From Lucifuga dentata (lineage: Eukaryota > Chordata > Actinopteri > Ophidiiformes > Bythitidae): DNA of 64,000 nt. The stretch spans positions 78,696 to 142,695 of the forward strand of contig VXCM01002506.1 in assembly GCA_014773175.1 (NCBI GenBank). Reading direction: 5' to 3'. Shown one piece after another: positions 39,601 to 47,996 of the stretch; the first letter of the stretch is position 1; every line of letters begins with the position of its first letter. The position numbers were made by a program, and so were the translations under genes. The notes beneath the pieces were generated by a model. The model had not been told where the DNA came from and did no database searches. It worked only from the letters and a program-made list of their open reading frames with translations.

Positions 39601-42600
39601 GGGAAAGTGAAACTGTGCGCCATTATTGCTATTTATATCCTCATTTGTAACTGAGTGGAGGTCGCAAAAACATACAGAAGACCAAATTCCTTCCCTCTCC
39701 TGAAGTAAAAGTGTCATTTTCCCTTTTTATATGATTAATCACATTGAAATTGCAAAAACAAAGATGCCATACACATACACAGACACACAAAGACACAGAC
39801 ACTCCTCCTTTCTCTATGAAAGCAGATTTTCACCCCATCTTCCAGCGTTGGCATTCTGAAAAGACATAAACAAGATTGTCTCCCGACAAGGTCTCCAACC
39901 AAGTCGGATGAAGCATATTGCCTTAAATGCAGACAGACAGACCTTTCACCCCTCTATTTTATTCTCTTCTTTTCTTTTCATTCCTTTCTTGCACACACAC
40001 ACTCCAGTGGCTGGTTTACCTTGCCTGAAGCTCTTGTTGATGATTTATTTAAAACTGATCTGTTGTCTGCATCTTCATTGTTCCCTTTCATCCAGGTCCA
40101 AGCACAGCTCTTGCAGTTTGCAGCAAAAAACATTGGTCTCAACCCTGCACTTTTAACCTCACCAATAAACCCTCAACAAATGACCCTGTTGTACCAACTT
40201 CAGCAACTGCAAATGGTGAGTGGGAGTCCTCCTTTCTTTTTGTAGGAAAAATTAGAAAATATTAACTCATCTCGTGTTACATTTCTCTTTCTCCTCTTTT
40301 CTACTCCCTCCATCCAGGCATACCAGCGTTTACAAATCCAGCAGCAGATGATGCAGGCGCAGCGCAATGTTTCCGGCCCCATCAGACAACAAGAGCAGCA
40401 AGTGAGTCAACAAATGCATCAAAACACACAAACACACACACAGAGTATGAGCATACAGGTGTTTCATGTCACGTAGACTTTGACCCCATGAGTCAAAACA
40501 CTGTAACACAGCTTCAGTTTTTATTGTCATGAAGTGTGACAATAAAAAAGGTGAAATTCAATAACTAACTGCACAAGCCTGTTTTAAGATGCTTGAATGA
40601 GAAGCAGGTTACTTGTAGCTCTGTTGACCTTTGGTCTCTTCTTGATAAGTTGCTCAAGTCAGCAGTTCACCACCATTTAATGTCTGGTGAAAGAAGAGAT
40701 TACATTTCTGATTAAGTTCCTTTTTTAAATTCTATATTTTTCTTTTGTTTTTAATTTGTACTTCTACTACATGTCACTACCTCTTTCAGCCCTGCTGTCT
40801 TTCCCACCATTTCTCTTCTCCCTCATGGTTATAGTTGCCTGCTTTTATCCATCCTGCACTTTGCATACCCTTCACTTGGTCATGCTTTTTTACCACTTCC
40901 TCTTCCTCAGTCTATCCTCTTTTGTGTTTCCCATCAGTGTCTTTATTCTGTTTTCTCCATTCACCACTCTTTCTGTCACGTAATTTGATCCTCTTCCTCT
41001 TTGAGTACTCCTGCAGCACATTGATGTGATACATGTCCTCTCTCCCAGGTTGCACGTACAATCACCAACATGCAGCAGCAGATCCAGCAGCACCAGCGTC
41101 AGCTGTACCAGGCGCTGCTGATGAAGCAGCAGCAGCTTCCCTCTCACTCCTCCTCCTCTTCCTCCTCCACTGGTCTGCATCCACCCGGTGGCCCTGCTGG
41201 AGGCCCTGGCTCCGGCAAATCAACCTTGGACCCCTTCACAGGCCCCCACCAGGCTCCGGGCCTCGCCGATACACTGCACACCAAAGAGCCGCCGTCTTCG
41301 ACCAACGCCTACAGCACCTATCCTCTCTGTGAGTTTGACATGAGCGAAACACGTGATGGCAAAGAAGTAATTTGTGCTGTTTTCTGTTGATTTCTGAAAA
41401 TAGATACTGTATATATAAAAATCTGCACTCATATTAAAGTGTCTTGTGTTTTGCAGCTGGACTGAATCCAAACATGAATGTAAACTGCATGGATGGGGGT
41501 CTGTCCCTGAAGGAGCCCCCTCAGACCCAGTCCCGCCTGTCCCAGTGGACACACCCCAACTCCATGGACAACCTCTCTGGCAACTCCTCAAGCATGGAGA
41601 ACAACCTCAATAAGCATGGTAGGTTGAAGAACACAGGCGAGTACGTCCACACCAGCATGGCCTCACTCTGAACATTTCAATATTCCAGTTCTACTTTGAT
41701 TAAATTAACACTTCACACACACATTGCACTTTTTTGTATCACAGAACATTACTAGGCAGCTAGCGTACAATAAATGGGAACCATAATCTGTGTTTTCTGC
41801 ATGAGAAAAATCTTATACAATATCATTTGAAAATATGAAGGTAAAAAGTGGATGATTTAATTTACAAAAAAAATTACTTCTCAAGCGATGCAAGACACTG
41901 ATGGAGTTAAGTTTTCATTTTTGAATTCTCTGGTAACAGCGAAATGAAAAGTCACATTGCATTTTTCTGAATCAATACATGAGTCTTTGACATTTGGCTC
42001 TGAAATCATTACTGAAGTGCACACGCAATGCCAAAACATTAGCTTGTTGATATCATTCTGTTTTTCTTGTAACAGTTCAGATCTCACTACAGATCTCTCT
42101 TTGGGTTTTTTTTTTAACACATCCTTTCTGCAAATTCATACTCACTTATAAATCTCACATTGAGCAACACTTAAACTGAAGTGTCAGAATGTGGTTCCAC
42201 ACTCACACCCCTCCAGTCAGTGGCTGCTTTCTGCATTCAGAGAAGATGAAGGTGAAACTGTGCGCTGTTATCTTTATTTATGTTCCCTTTTATAATTGTG
42301 TGAAGACTTTAAAAAAAAACACACCACACAGACTTTCTGTTAACCCCTCCCCCAAAGTGAGAGTGTGAGGCCTAATCTCCGTTTATATGATTGAGTTGAG
42401 ATTAAAAAAGGTAAATACACACTCAACCCCCTCCACTCTCTGTCATGGCAGCCTTTTTGCTCCACCTTCTAGTGTGGACATTCTGAAAAGGTAGAAACAC
42501 AGACGGTCAAAGGAATCATACTGCAGCCTCAAGTCCACATCCACATCCTCCCTCCACATGGAGCCGGTTCACCTCTCTCATTTAAAATGCCATAAAACCA

Positions 42601-45600
42601 CATTATTTTTAGGCTCTTGCACCCCATTTTAATGACCCCTTTCATTCCAGGATTCCCCTAAAATTGTTCCTTCTTTGCCTTTAGAATGCAAACTAATAAG
42701 TCAAAAAAAAAAAAAAAAAAANAAAAAAAAAAAAAAAAAAACATTTTCAGACTATAAACATTTCTTTCATATTTAGCTCCAAGTTACAGCTGAAGTACAT
42801 TTTCACATACAGCACACACACAAATTAATGTAGACGAGAAAAAAATCAGCTGCCACCAAGTTGTTGACTCCTGCATCTTTGATCATAACCTCTGTCATCA
42901 TGACGCTTTTCTCTGTGATCAGTTATTTTTTTCCCCCAGTCTGTCAGCTGATACTTTAAAAATCTCTCAGCCAAGAAAGTGTCATCACTTTTCTCATCAA
43001 CTTGCTGTGCAGCGATGTGTTGCTGTTCACCACAGACACCCAGAGCATCACTTTGTCTATAAATGTGTTGTAATGAACTTGGCACAATGTTTCCCTATTC
43101 ACACAGTGTTTGTGTGACAATCTTAAGGACAGTTTAAAAGGGAAGTAAATTGAGCCTATTTTTCAGTTACCTCTAATGCTTCACAATTTTAGGAGCTGCT
43201 TTTGCTAAAATGCTTTGTGTATTAGACCAAAAATGTATGAGTCTTACAGTTAGAACTGACACATCTATCATATTTTGGAGTTCTCTTGAATCGCTCTTAG
43301 CCTTTGGTAGAGATCATCTTCCTCAGTCAGTTAAACTTTGTCTCTTACTTTTTTCTTTGCATTTGTTAGGTGCCATATCTGCTGCCTCCACCCTGGGCAC
43401 TCCCGGGAAACCTCCCCAGCTGGAGGACGCATACAGCCCTTACAATCTGATGTCCAGCTCTGAGTCCCCCACCAGCCCCCTGGTGCCTCCAGACAGCTGG
43501 GGCCAGGGCAAGAGCCCCAACGAAAAGATCTCCAACGGGACCAACATTAACTGGCCCCCAGGTGAAAATAGGATGCTTGAGTTTTTCCTCAGACATGCTG
43601 AGATTTTTTTGACATTTGGTGCTTTGATCCACCAGATCATGTCCACATATAAAAATTTAGTCATTGAGAACAGTTAGTAATTCATTTTGCTCCCTCAGAG
43701 TTCTGCCCAGGTGTACCATGGAAGGGACTCCAGAACATCGACCCTGAGAATGACCCCAACATGACCCCTGGCAGCGTCCCCAGCGGTCCCACCATAAATA
43801 CCAACATTCATGACGTCAACCGATACCTGCTGCGGGACAGGAGTGGAGGTGCATACAGACATTTTAAAACACCCACGTCCAATGCTACAACAGAAACACA
43901 CAAGTACAGTGGATGGATCAGACGCTCACACGTGATGTTGACATTTCTTTTCCCACATATCCTAAGTCTCACCCAAACCCTCACCCATTTTAATTATCTA
44001 ATCGTTGTGGCTTAATGCCTTTAGACAACAAGTTTAGAGATACAAAGAAAGCAGCCTCAACTCAGATTGACCTTAAACCATCTACACCTCCAGCCCAGCT
44101 TCAGTCACAAACATACATCATATTCTGTAATACGTGAATGTGTCTCTCCTCATGTCTTCCCGCCCATTTTTCCATGTTAAGGTAAACTGTCTGACATGAA
44201 GTCCACCTGGTCCCCAGGCCCCATCTCCCAGAGCCAGGCCTCTCTGTCCCATGAGCTGTGGAAAGTCCCCCAGGGGCCACGCAGCAACATTGCCCCTTCC
44301 CGGCCCCCACCAGGCCTCACCAACAACAAGCCCTCCTCTACATGGGGCGGCAGTTCACTGGGCCTGGCCCAAGGCTGGAGCGGCTCCTACTCCTCCGGTG
44401 AGTGCCCTTCTCCAAGCCATGTGACGTACACTACACACATTTGTTTTGCCTCATGCATCGTCTCTAGTGTCTAAGATTGGCATTTAGTTATTCTATTATA
44501 TTGCATAGTCTAATCTCAATTTAACTGATGTCTCTGGTTTTACTCTGACGTGTCCCTTTAACATGTAAAACATTTAAGAATCTCTGTAGTACCTGCCTGC
44601 AGTTGAAGACAGTTCAACTCAAACAAAAACACAGCGGTGATTAAGGATGTGTAGGTGTGGTTCACTTCTCAGCTGCTTCTTTATGTGCACAACAGCCACT
44701 ATATAAAAACTGGATGAACACACCCTGTCAAACTGCTGCTTTTTCTCTCAAACCGACATTTTGAGGTTTACCGGCTGTGTGAGAAACCTTGTATAAACAC
44801 TTTATGTGTGACCCTGTTTTGGCACGACACACCTAAGTCTAAACCGTAGTTGTGGCGTTAAAAGTACAGTGCATATCAGAAGCATCTGTGCTAAAACAGA
44901 TGACAGTAAACCAAAGGCTCATGTTTCAGATATGAATGGAAAATGTGTGATGTTCTGTAGGTTGAGGAGGTGGGGTTTACTCTGAGCCCACAGACCATAA
45001 GGGGCCTCTCAACATCTCTCAGTGGCATAAAAAAAAGTCCTACTGTTTAAAGGACCATACTGGTGATTTTGCATGTTTGAGCCCAATAAATACTACCCGC
45101 ATGCACATTACATTACTGCTAACCATCTTCCAAAACATAAAATTGTATTTTAGTTTTCGTGTTATTTTACCAAATCTTCTAATTTCTCTAAGTTAAAAAC
45201 TTAAATTTTCAGGTGATACATCCACCTTAAAATTCACTGTTTTTCCTGCTAACACTTACAGACAATTGTAGAAGGCACAGCAGTTTAAATTTTTTGGTAA
45301 GAACAGTTTTCTCCTCAGACTATACTTCTTGGTGGAGACTTACATTTTCTTCTGTGTAGCTCCTACTTGAAATGCTAGTCAATGAACCAGAATATTTTGT
45401 GTAACAGAGAGAGAAAGAGCAACAAAAAGACAGAGTATATTTTATGATTTAAAAAAAAAAAAAAAATTTAAGTACTGTTACAAAATGTTCATTCCCCGCT
45501 ATGGTGAGAACCTCTGCTGTCATTTCTTATTTATATAAACTCGTTGCTCAAACGTTTAACATCAGTCAGTAAGGTTAATGTTTTAGATAGAAATTGATAC

Positions 45601-47996
45601 TTTTATTTACCAAAGTAGCATTAATTCAAAATAAATATAAAGCTAAGACATTAATAATGTTGCAAATGGCTATTACTGCTGGAAATTTATAATTACGGTA
45701 CCGGTAATTATTCACATAAAACTGCAAAGCCCCATTTTCAGCAGCCATTACTCTCGTATCCCAATGATGAACTCTTTTAGTTCATGCTTAATTAATCATG
45801 TTAATTGGTTATTAAGAGATGCCTTTGTAATTGTGTTAGCACACTTGAAAACCCATTACATGTCAAACACCAATGTCAGCTGCAACAGTGAAAAGATGAC
45901 TCCGGGACACTGACCTTAAAGTAAATAAAACTGACAAGTTCTCTGTGTTCTTTTGCCCATTTTAACATTTTCTTTTTATTTGCTAGTTTCAGATAGTATC
46001 CAGCATTGCTTAGCATCCTGAAGTCATCTTTTCATAGTTGAAGATGATGCCAGAATATGTCATTTTCAGTAGTATTAGCCATTTGCAATAGTTTTAATAT
46101 CTTGGCTATATATTTACATGAACTTACTGCACCTTGGTAAATAAAAGTATCAATTTCTATCAGGAAAAAAAAAAACATCAACATATTTGGGTGATTCTAA
46201 ACTTCTGAATGCTGGTGTATATTACCGTACATACCGTGTCTCACATTATCTTTGACTGTCTCTTTCAGAGGGCACCACCTGGAGTACAGACAGCTCCAAC
46301 AGGACCAGCAGCTGGCTGGTGCTGAGGAATCTCACCCCACAAGTACGTTTGTAATGCATTAATTCACAACACAGTCACACATTGGCTGCTCATTTTACAA
46401 CTCATTCCCATTAGAGTGGACTAACCGTGTCTTAGCAGTGCAGCAAGCAGGTTAGTCTAGGAAATTCAAAGATGTATCTGCTTCATCTGCTCCAGGAACA
46501 GCGTCATCTCTTAGAAATGGCATTAATAATAATAATACTAATAATAATAAGATAAGAATTTAGTCATCTCTTAGATAACTAAAGTGTGTGAAGCTGTAGT
46601 CTGTCGGTTAACATAACACAGGTTGCTTTTATTTAAATTTATATATTTGCACAATGTAGCAAGAAAAAGAAAAAAAAAAAGAAACACCTCAAAGTGGACA
46701 AAATATCAACATATACATGAAGAAGGGAAATAAGAAAACCAAAAAAAAAAATTTGAGAAAAAGTAACATTCTTGGTAACTTCCACCTGTTTGCTCTTGTC
46801 TGTATTTCAGATTGATGGCTCGACTCTGCGGACCCTGTGCATGCAGCACGGCCCCCTGATCACATTCCACCTCAACCTGACGCAGGGTAACGCTGTGGTA
46901 CGCTACAGCTCCAAGGACGAGGCCGCCAAGGCCCAAAAGTCTCTGCACATGTAAGCCTCAGTATTGCTCTATCAGAGTGAAATCATAAGATAACCATTCT
47001 TACACTGTTTTTCTTGCTTTTTTTTTTTTTTTTTTANTTTTTTTTTTTTTTTTTCAAATACCACTTCCTTTCTTGCACTGTTAAGGAAACAGCTGGACCT
47101 GCTGATTTATGGTGTTTTGTAATGTAGAGTGAAGTTCAGAGGCCAACCTGTCGCATGTAGATGAAGGAGGTTTCATGCAGTGTGAGCACTTTTTATATAT
47201 AAAATTTCACTGGCTGTTGTAATTGTAATAATCAAAATGAAATCAAAAGTAGCAGCAGGAAGGTTGGTAAATGCAAGCACACTGGTTGTGCTTTATTGAC
47301 TTCTTTAAGTGTCCGGATTTTACAGGTAGCTGCTGCCAGCTGGTTGTCATGGAAACAAAATGCAAGATGGTGACCCACTTCTTATTATCAGCACAAAGTG
47401 TGGTTGTGGTTTCCGATAGAGGCGCACATTTGAGCCCTTAAAGCAGTACAGTAGTATGTTTGGTTAAAAAGTAGGTTATCTGAATGTCTGTCCATTTTTT
47501 TGAAATGCTTTTTTCAGCTTTAGAAGAAGAAAGAATATAAATACAAAAGTAAAAACCCATTGAAACATTTCAACTTTTTTTTTCTTGTTCACTTTTAAGA
47601 TGAAGATTTGTCATTTCTTACTGTCATGCTCCTCCCTCCTCTCTAAGGTGCGTGCTTGGGAACACCACCATCTTGGCAGAATTTGCCGGCGAGGAGGAGG
47701 TGAACCGCTTCTTTGCACAAGGCCAGTCACTAGGGGCAACCACCACTAGTTGGCAGGCCAACCCGGGAACCAATCAAAACCGGATGGGCGGGCCAGCGCA
47801 GTCCCACTCAATTGGCCAGTGGAGCAGCGGCAGCGGGGGCGGCAAGGCCAACGGGGGAGATCTGCTGTGGGGCGGGGTGCCCCAGTACTCTAGTCTGTGG
47901 GGACCGCCAAGCGGAGAAGATGCCCGCGTTATCGGGAGCCCCACTCCCATTAACACTCTGCTGCCCGGAGACCTACTGAGTGGGGAGTCCATGTAG
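8028..47996 (+). CDS. tnrc6c: TNRC6C (GW182 family) gene, 21 coding exons
   Basis: This is the scaffold of the microRNA silencing complex: it binds Argonaute through GW repeats and recruits PABP, PAN2-PAN3 and CCR4-NOT in the cytoplasm and P-bodies. All 21 exons have GT/AG borders and compatible phases, and the sum is 5664 nt (1887 residues plus stop) after removing a 68-bp assembly duplication at 31502-31636. Order of parts: lysine-rich N-terminus (1-28), conserved [17 protein letters not shown] segment (inside 29-169), GW-rich Argonaute-binding region (170-1108), UBA-like domain (about 1115-1160), Q-rich region (1251-1400), PAM2 motif (about 1576-1600), RRM (about 1716-1792) and C-terminal tail. 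The TNRC6C paralogue is chosen over A and B from segments such as [40 protein letters not shown] and the tail [20 protein letters not shown]. Teleosts carry two TNRC6C copies; which one this is cannot be decided here. An undetected alternative exon remains possible. Confidence 0.95.
8432..8484. repeat. (CT)n microsatellite with one N
   Basis: About 50 bp of TC dinucleotides with an N at 8483, ending 15 bp before the acceptor of the 22-nt microexon. Confidence 0.95.
8499..8520 (+). CDS. tnrc6c: tnrc6c coding exon 2, 22-nt microexon
   Basis: Encodes VADQKTK plus the first base of the next codon. It continues the conserved lysine-rich N-terminus and joins in frame to VPEP in exon 3. Acceptor CCCACAG at 8492-8498, donor GTGAGT at 8521. 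A CT microsatellite serves as its polypyrimidine tract. Phase 0 in, 1 out. Confidence 0.85.
13744..14257 (+). mobile_element. TTAA MITE, copy 2
   Basis: Begins TTAAAGGACCATACTGGTGA and ends with the inverted counterpart (TGGGCTCAAATATGCAAAAA, then TATGCTCCTTT). About 510 bp with no open frame of note. The right TTAA has decayed to TTGA. Confidence 0.85.
15777..15899. other. Unmerged contig overlap (61 bp twice around one N)
   Basis: 15777-15837 and 15839-15899 are identical and separated by the N at 15838. This is best explained as overlapping contig ends placed side by side. Confidence 0.9.
18499..18527. repeat. (CT)n microsatellite
   Basis: CT dinucleotide run just after an N at 18496. 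Confidence 0.9.
18628..18680. repeat. (GT)n microsatellite
   Basis: About 26 uninterrupted GT units. Confidence 0.95.
19030..19058. repeat. (GT)n microsatellite
   Basis: About 14 GT units followed by an imperfect GCATGC stretch. Confidence 0.95.
19205..19248. repeat. (CA)n microsatellite
   Basis: About 21 CA units. With the GT run at 19030 it forms a potential inverted pair about 150 bp apart. Confidence 0.95.
20094..20693 (+). mobile_element. TTAA MITE, copy 3
   Basis: Full copy with TTAA on both sides (20094-20097, 20690-20693). Ends read AAAGGACCATACCACCCATT and the inverse GGGTGGTATGGCCCTTT. Closest to copy 8 in sequence, so these two form a subfamily. It lies about 145 bp upstream of coding exon 3. 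Confidence 0.9.
20839..21261 (+). CDS. tnrc6c: tnrc6c coding exon 3 (conserved N-terminal basic segment)
   Basis: Starts after TTTCTCAG and encodes [16 protein letters not shown], a Pro/Ser-rich stretch, the conserved [20 protein letters not shown] core, then a Ser/Thr-rich tail ending RHP plus G. Phase 1 in and 1 out. The core is shared by TNRC6A, B and C long isoforms. The serine runs (about 20910-20945 and 21170-21200) are low-complexity and probably length-variable. The open frame extends a few codons past the donor at 21262, but that part is intronic. Confidence 0.88.
24094..24653 (+). mobile_element. TTAA MITE, copy 4
   Basis: Flanked by TTAA at 24094-24097 and 24650-24653. Ends read AAAGGATTGATCACTGATTT and the inverse ACCACTGGTTCTTT. 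The internal CTATATTCCCTGGCAGAGAC block is shared with the other copies. Confidence 0.88.
25618..25674. repeat. (CT)n microsatellite ending in an 11-N gap
   Basis: CT run up to 25663, then N from 25664 to 25674, then a C-run. The true repeat length is unknown. Confidence 0.95.
29577..29660. repeat. Tandem duplication, period about 55 bp
   Basis: The block ACACATATACTGGATGTGTA with the following AGAAGAG and GA run occurs at 29580 and again at 29635. Confidence 0.85.
30567..30599. repeat. (TC)n microsatellite at the acceptor of the GW exon
   Basis: TC run 16 bp before the exon 4 acceptor; it extends the polypyrimidine tract. Confidence 0.9.
30616..33128 (+). CDS. tnrc6c: tnrc6c coding exon 4, giant GW-repeat exon (broken by assembly artefact)
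   Basis: About 815 residues after correction, with more than 30 tryptophans, mostly as GW or WG: the Argonaute-binding region. Recognisable landmarks are [59 protein letters not shown] and [10 protein letters not shown] 67-bp segment occurs twice around a single N at 31569, a period of 68 bp, so the reading frame moves by two bases. Reading through one copy only makes the two halves (30616-31568 and 31637-33128) continuous. Near the 3' end is a histidine-rich stretch. Acceptor CTCTTTAG after a CT repeat, donor GTAAGT at 33129, phase 1 to 1. Confidence 0.92.
31502..31636. other. Unmerged contig overlap inside tnrc6c exon 4 (67 bp twice around one N)
   Basis: 31502-31568 and 31570-31636 are identical, separated by the N at 31569. 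The 68-bp excess shifts the frame by 2; counting one copy only restores a single open frame through the exon. Confidence 0.95.
33129..34578 (+). other. tnrc6c intron 4
   Basis: AT-rich; contains a long poly-T with an N at 33552. No further feature recognised. Confidence 0.7.
34579..34782 (+). CDS. tnrc6c: tnrc6c coding exon 5
   Basis: Encodes [19 protein letters not shown], then [14 protein letters not shown] and a glycine-rich stretch ending CKP. VDNGTxAWGKP is a highly conserved TNRC6 motif. 204 nt, phase 1 to 1, acceptor TATCCCAG, donor GTAACA. Confidence 0.92.
34783..35573 (+). other. tnrc6c intron 5
   Basis: Contains a short tandem duplication (AATGAATGACAACACTGGCA, at about 35362 and 35390) and a 16-bp match near 34806 to the LINE 3'UTR (GCAGATACAGTGATGC). 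Otherwise nothing seen. Confidence 0.6.
35574..35740 (+). CDS. tnrc6c: tnrc6c coding exon 6
   Basis: Encodes [20 protein letters not shown], then the acidic [11 protein letters not shown] segment and SWGNGPKK, matching the end of the TNRC6C GW region. Phase 1 to 0. The donor is GTCACA and lies at the start of a CA microsatellite. No other in-frame GT fits the phase of the next exon. Confidence 0.9.
35890..35967 (+). CDS. tnrc6c: tnrc6c coding exon 7 (UBA-like domain, first part)
   Basis: Encodes [20 protein letters not shown] then TDMGFP, the first helix and MGF loop of the UBA-like domain. 78 nt, phase 0 to 0, acceptor TTAATTAG, donor GTATGA. Confidence 0.93.
36136..36193 (+). CDS. tnrc6c: tnrc6c coding exon 8 (UBA-like domain, middle)
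   Basis: Encodes [19 protein letters not shown], the second and third helices of the UBA-like domain. 58 nt, phase 0 to 1, acceptor TGTTTCAG, donor GTAAGT. Confidence 0.93.
36525..36667 (+). CDS. tnrc6c: tnrc6c coding exon 9
   Basis: Completes the UBA-like domain ([14 protein letters not shown]) and continues through [20 protein letters not shown] to FLDK. Phase 1 to 0, acceptor CTCTCAG, donor GTAAGA. Confidence 0.93.
36805..36951 (+). CDS. tnrc6c: tnrc6c coding exon 10
   Basis: Encodes [20 protein letters not shown] then a Gly/Leu/Asn-rich linker ending [22 protein letters not shown] is conserved in TNRC6C. 147 nt, phase 0 to 0, acceptor GATCCAG, donor GTAATC. Confidence 0.93.
36952..38762 (+). 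other. tnrc6c intron 10
   Basis: Holds a CA-rich stretch (37440-37490) and MITE copy 5. No exon recognised. Confidence 0.7.
38061..38633 (-). mobile_element. TTAA MITE, copy 5
   Basis: Degenerate left end (AAGGAACGTATCATTGATTT), internal CCGCCAGGGAATATAGTCCC block, right end CAAAATCACCGGTGTGGTCC. Opposite orientation to copies 2-4. Confidence 0.82.
38763..38909 (+). CDS. tnrc6c: tnrc6c coding exon 11 (start of Q-rich region)
   Basis: Encodes [20 protein letters not shown], a Q/P run, then [17 protein letters not shown]. 147 nt, phase 0 to 0. The internal ATG of the first codon is not a start site: the reading frame enters from exon 10. Confidence 0.93.
38910..40095 (+). other. tnrc6c intron 11
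   Basis: Contains a stretch (about 39590-39880) related to one in intron 15; otherwise no recognised feature. Confidence 0.65.
39590..39880. repeat. Intronic repeat, copy 1 (paralogous to 42235-42510)
   Basis: Shared blocks in the same order and strand: GTGAAACTGTGCGC, ATTTAT, TATATGATT.A, CACCTTC/CATCTTC and GACATTCTGAAAAG-like ends. Diverged but collinear over about 270 bp. Confidence 0.65.
40096..40215 (+). CDS. tnrc6c: tnrc6c coding exon 12 (Q-rich region)
   Basis: Encodes [20 protein letters not shown] then [20 protein letters not shown], nearly invariant among vertebrate TNRC6 proteins. 120 nt, phase 0 to 0, acceptor CATCCAG, donor GTGAGT. Confidence 0.95.
40318..40401 (+). CDS. tnrc6c: tnrc6c coding exon 13 (Q-rich region)
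   Basis: Encodes [20 protein letters not shown] then PIRQQEQQ. Part of the glutamine-rich segment linked to P-body localisation and self-association in GW182 proteins. 84 nt, phase 0 to 0. Confidence 0.94.
40402..41048 (+). other. tnrc6c intron 13
   Basis: T/C-rich second half; no other feature seen. Confidence 0.6.
41049..41328 (+). CDS. tnrc6c: tnrc6c coding exon 14
   Basis: Encodes [20 protein letters not shown], then a short serine run and a Gly/Pro-rich linker ending STYPL. 280 nt, phase 0 to 1, acceptor TCTCCCAG, donor GTGAGT. The Q-rich coiled segment ends here. Confidence 0.93.
41457..41618 (+). CDS. tnrc6c: tnrc6c coding exon 15 (silencing domain start)
   Basis: Encodes [20 protein letters not shown], then [20 protein letters not shown] and NNLNKH. 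The GLNPNMNVN and [10 protein letters not shown] segments are conserved at the start of the C-terminal silencing domain. Phase 1 to 1, donor GTAGGT. Confidence 0.92.
41619..43369 (+). other. tnrc6c intron 15
   Basis: Contains a poly-A with an N at 42722 and the repeat copy 42235-42510. No exon recognised. Confidence 0.65.
42235..42510. repeat. Intronic repeat, copy 2 (paralogous to 39590-39880)
   Basis: Collinear with the intron 11 copy: GGTGAAACTGTGCGCTGTTA, TTATATGATTGAG and TGTGGACATTCTGAAAAGGT. Confidence 0.65.
43370..43561 (+). CDS. tnrc6c: tnrc6c coding exon 16
   Basis: Encodes [20 protein letters not shown], then [20 protein letters not shown] and [12 protein letters not shown]. The last part begins the PAM2 region. 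192 nt, phase 1 to 1, acceptor TTTGTTAG, donor GTGAAA. Confidence 0.92.
43699..43848 (+). CDS. tnrc6c: tnrc6c coding exon 17 (PAM2 motif, PABP binding)
   Basis: Encodes [20 protein letters not shown], then [20 protein letters not shown] and [10 protein letters not shown]. The [11 protein letters not shown] core is the PAM2 motif that binds the MLLE domain of cytoplasmic PABP. The family's usual histidine after EF is a cysteine here. Phase 1 to 1. Confidence 0.93.
44182..44397 (+). CDS. tnrc6c: tnrc6c coding exon 18
   Basis: Encodes [20 protein letters not shown], then [20 protein letters not shown] and [17 protein letters not shown], ending WSGSYSS. It carries tryptophans of the type that contact CCR4-NOT (STWSPG, ELWKVP). 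216 nt, phase 1 to 1. Confidence 0.92.
45047..45372 (+). mobile_element. TTAA MITE, copy 6 (3'-truncated)
   Basis: Starts TTAAAGGACCATACTGGTGA and runs collinear with the others through CTTGGTGGAGACTTACATTT to CAGCTCCTA-like sequence, then stops. Confidence 0.82.
45559..46217. mobile_element. Tc1-like non-autonomous element with long inverted repeats
   Basis: The left arm (about 45587-45680: ATAGAAATTGATACTTTTAT, GCAAATGGCTATTACTG) recurs inverted at about 46070-46163. The right end reads ATTCTAAACTTCTGAATGCT then GGTG and a TA. The CCCCATTTTCAGCAGCCATT block and the GTTTGGAA-type end are typical of teleost Tc1/mariner ends. No transposase remains. Confidence 0.72.
46269..46342 (+). CDS. tnrc6c: tnrc6c coding exon 19 (RRM start)
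   Basis: Encodes [20 protein letters not shown] then NLTPQ, the first beta strand of the divergent RRM. 74 nt, phase 1 to 0, acceptor CTTTCAG, donor GTACGT. Confidence 0.93.
46811..46950 (+). CDS. tnrc6c: tnrc6c coding exon 20 (RRM core)
   Basis: Encodes [20 protein letters not shown] then [20 protein letters not shown] and AQKSLH. In GW182 proteins this RRM fold lacks the usual RNA-binding aromatics; that is family knowledge, consistent with what is seen. Phase 0 to 2, acceptor TATTTCAG. Confidence 0.95.
46951..47647 (+). other. tnrc6c intron 20
   Basis: Contains a poly-T with an N at 47037. Nothing else recognised. Confidence 0.6.
47648..47996 (+). CDS. tnrc6c: tnrc6c coding exon 21 (RRM end, C-terminal tail and stop)
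   Basis: Encodes [20 protein letters not shown], a low-complexity linker, then [20 protein letters not shown] and the family-wide tail ending LLSGESM. TAG stop at 47994-47996. The W residues in the tail belong to the CCR4-NOT-binding set. The acceptor CTCTAAG follows a CT-rich tract. Confidence 0.95.

Larger units (their letters stand above)
44398..46268 (+). other. tnrc6c intron 18
   Basis: Mostly mobile DNA: a truncated MITE at 45047-45372 and a Tc1-like fold-back element at 45559-46217. No exon recognised. Confidence 0.7.
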
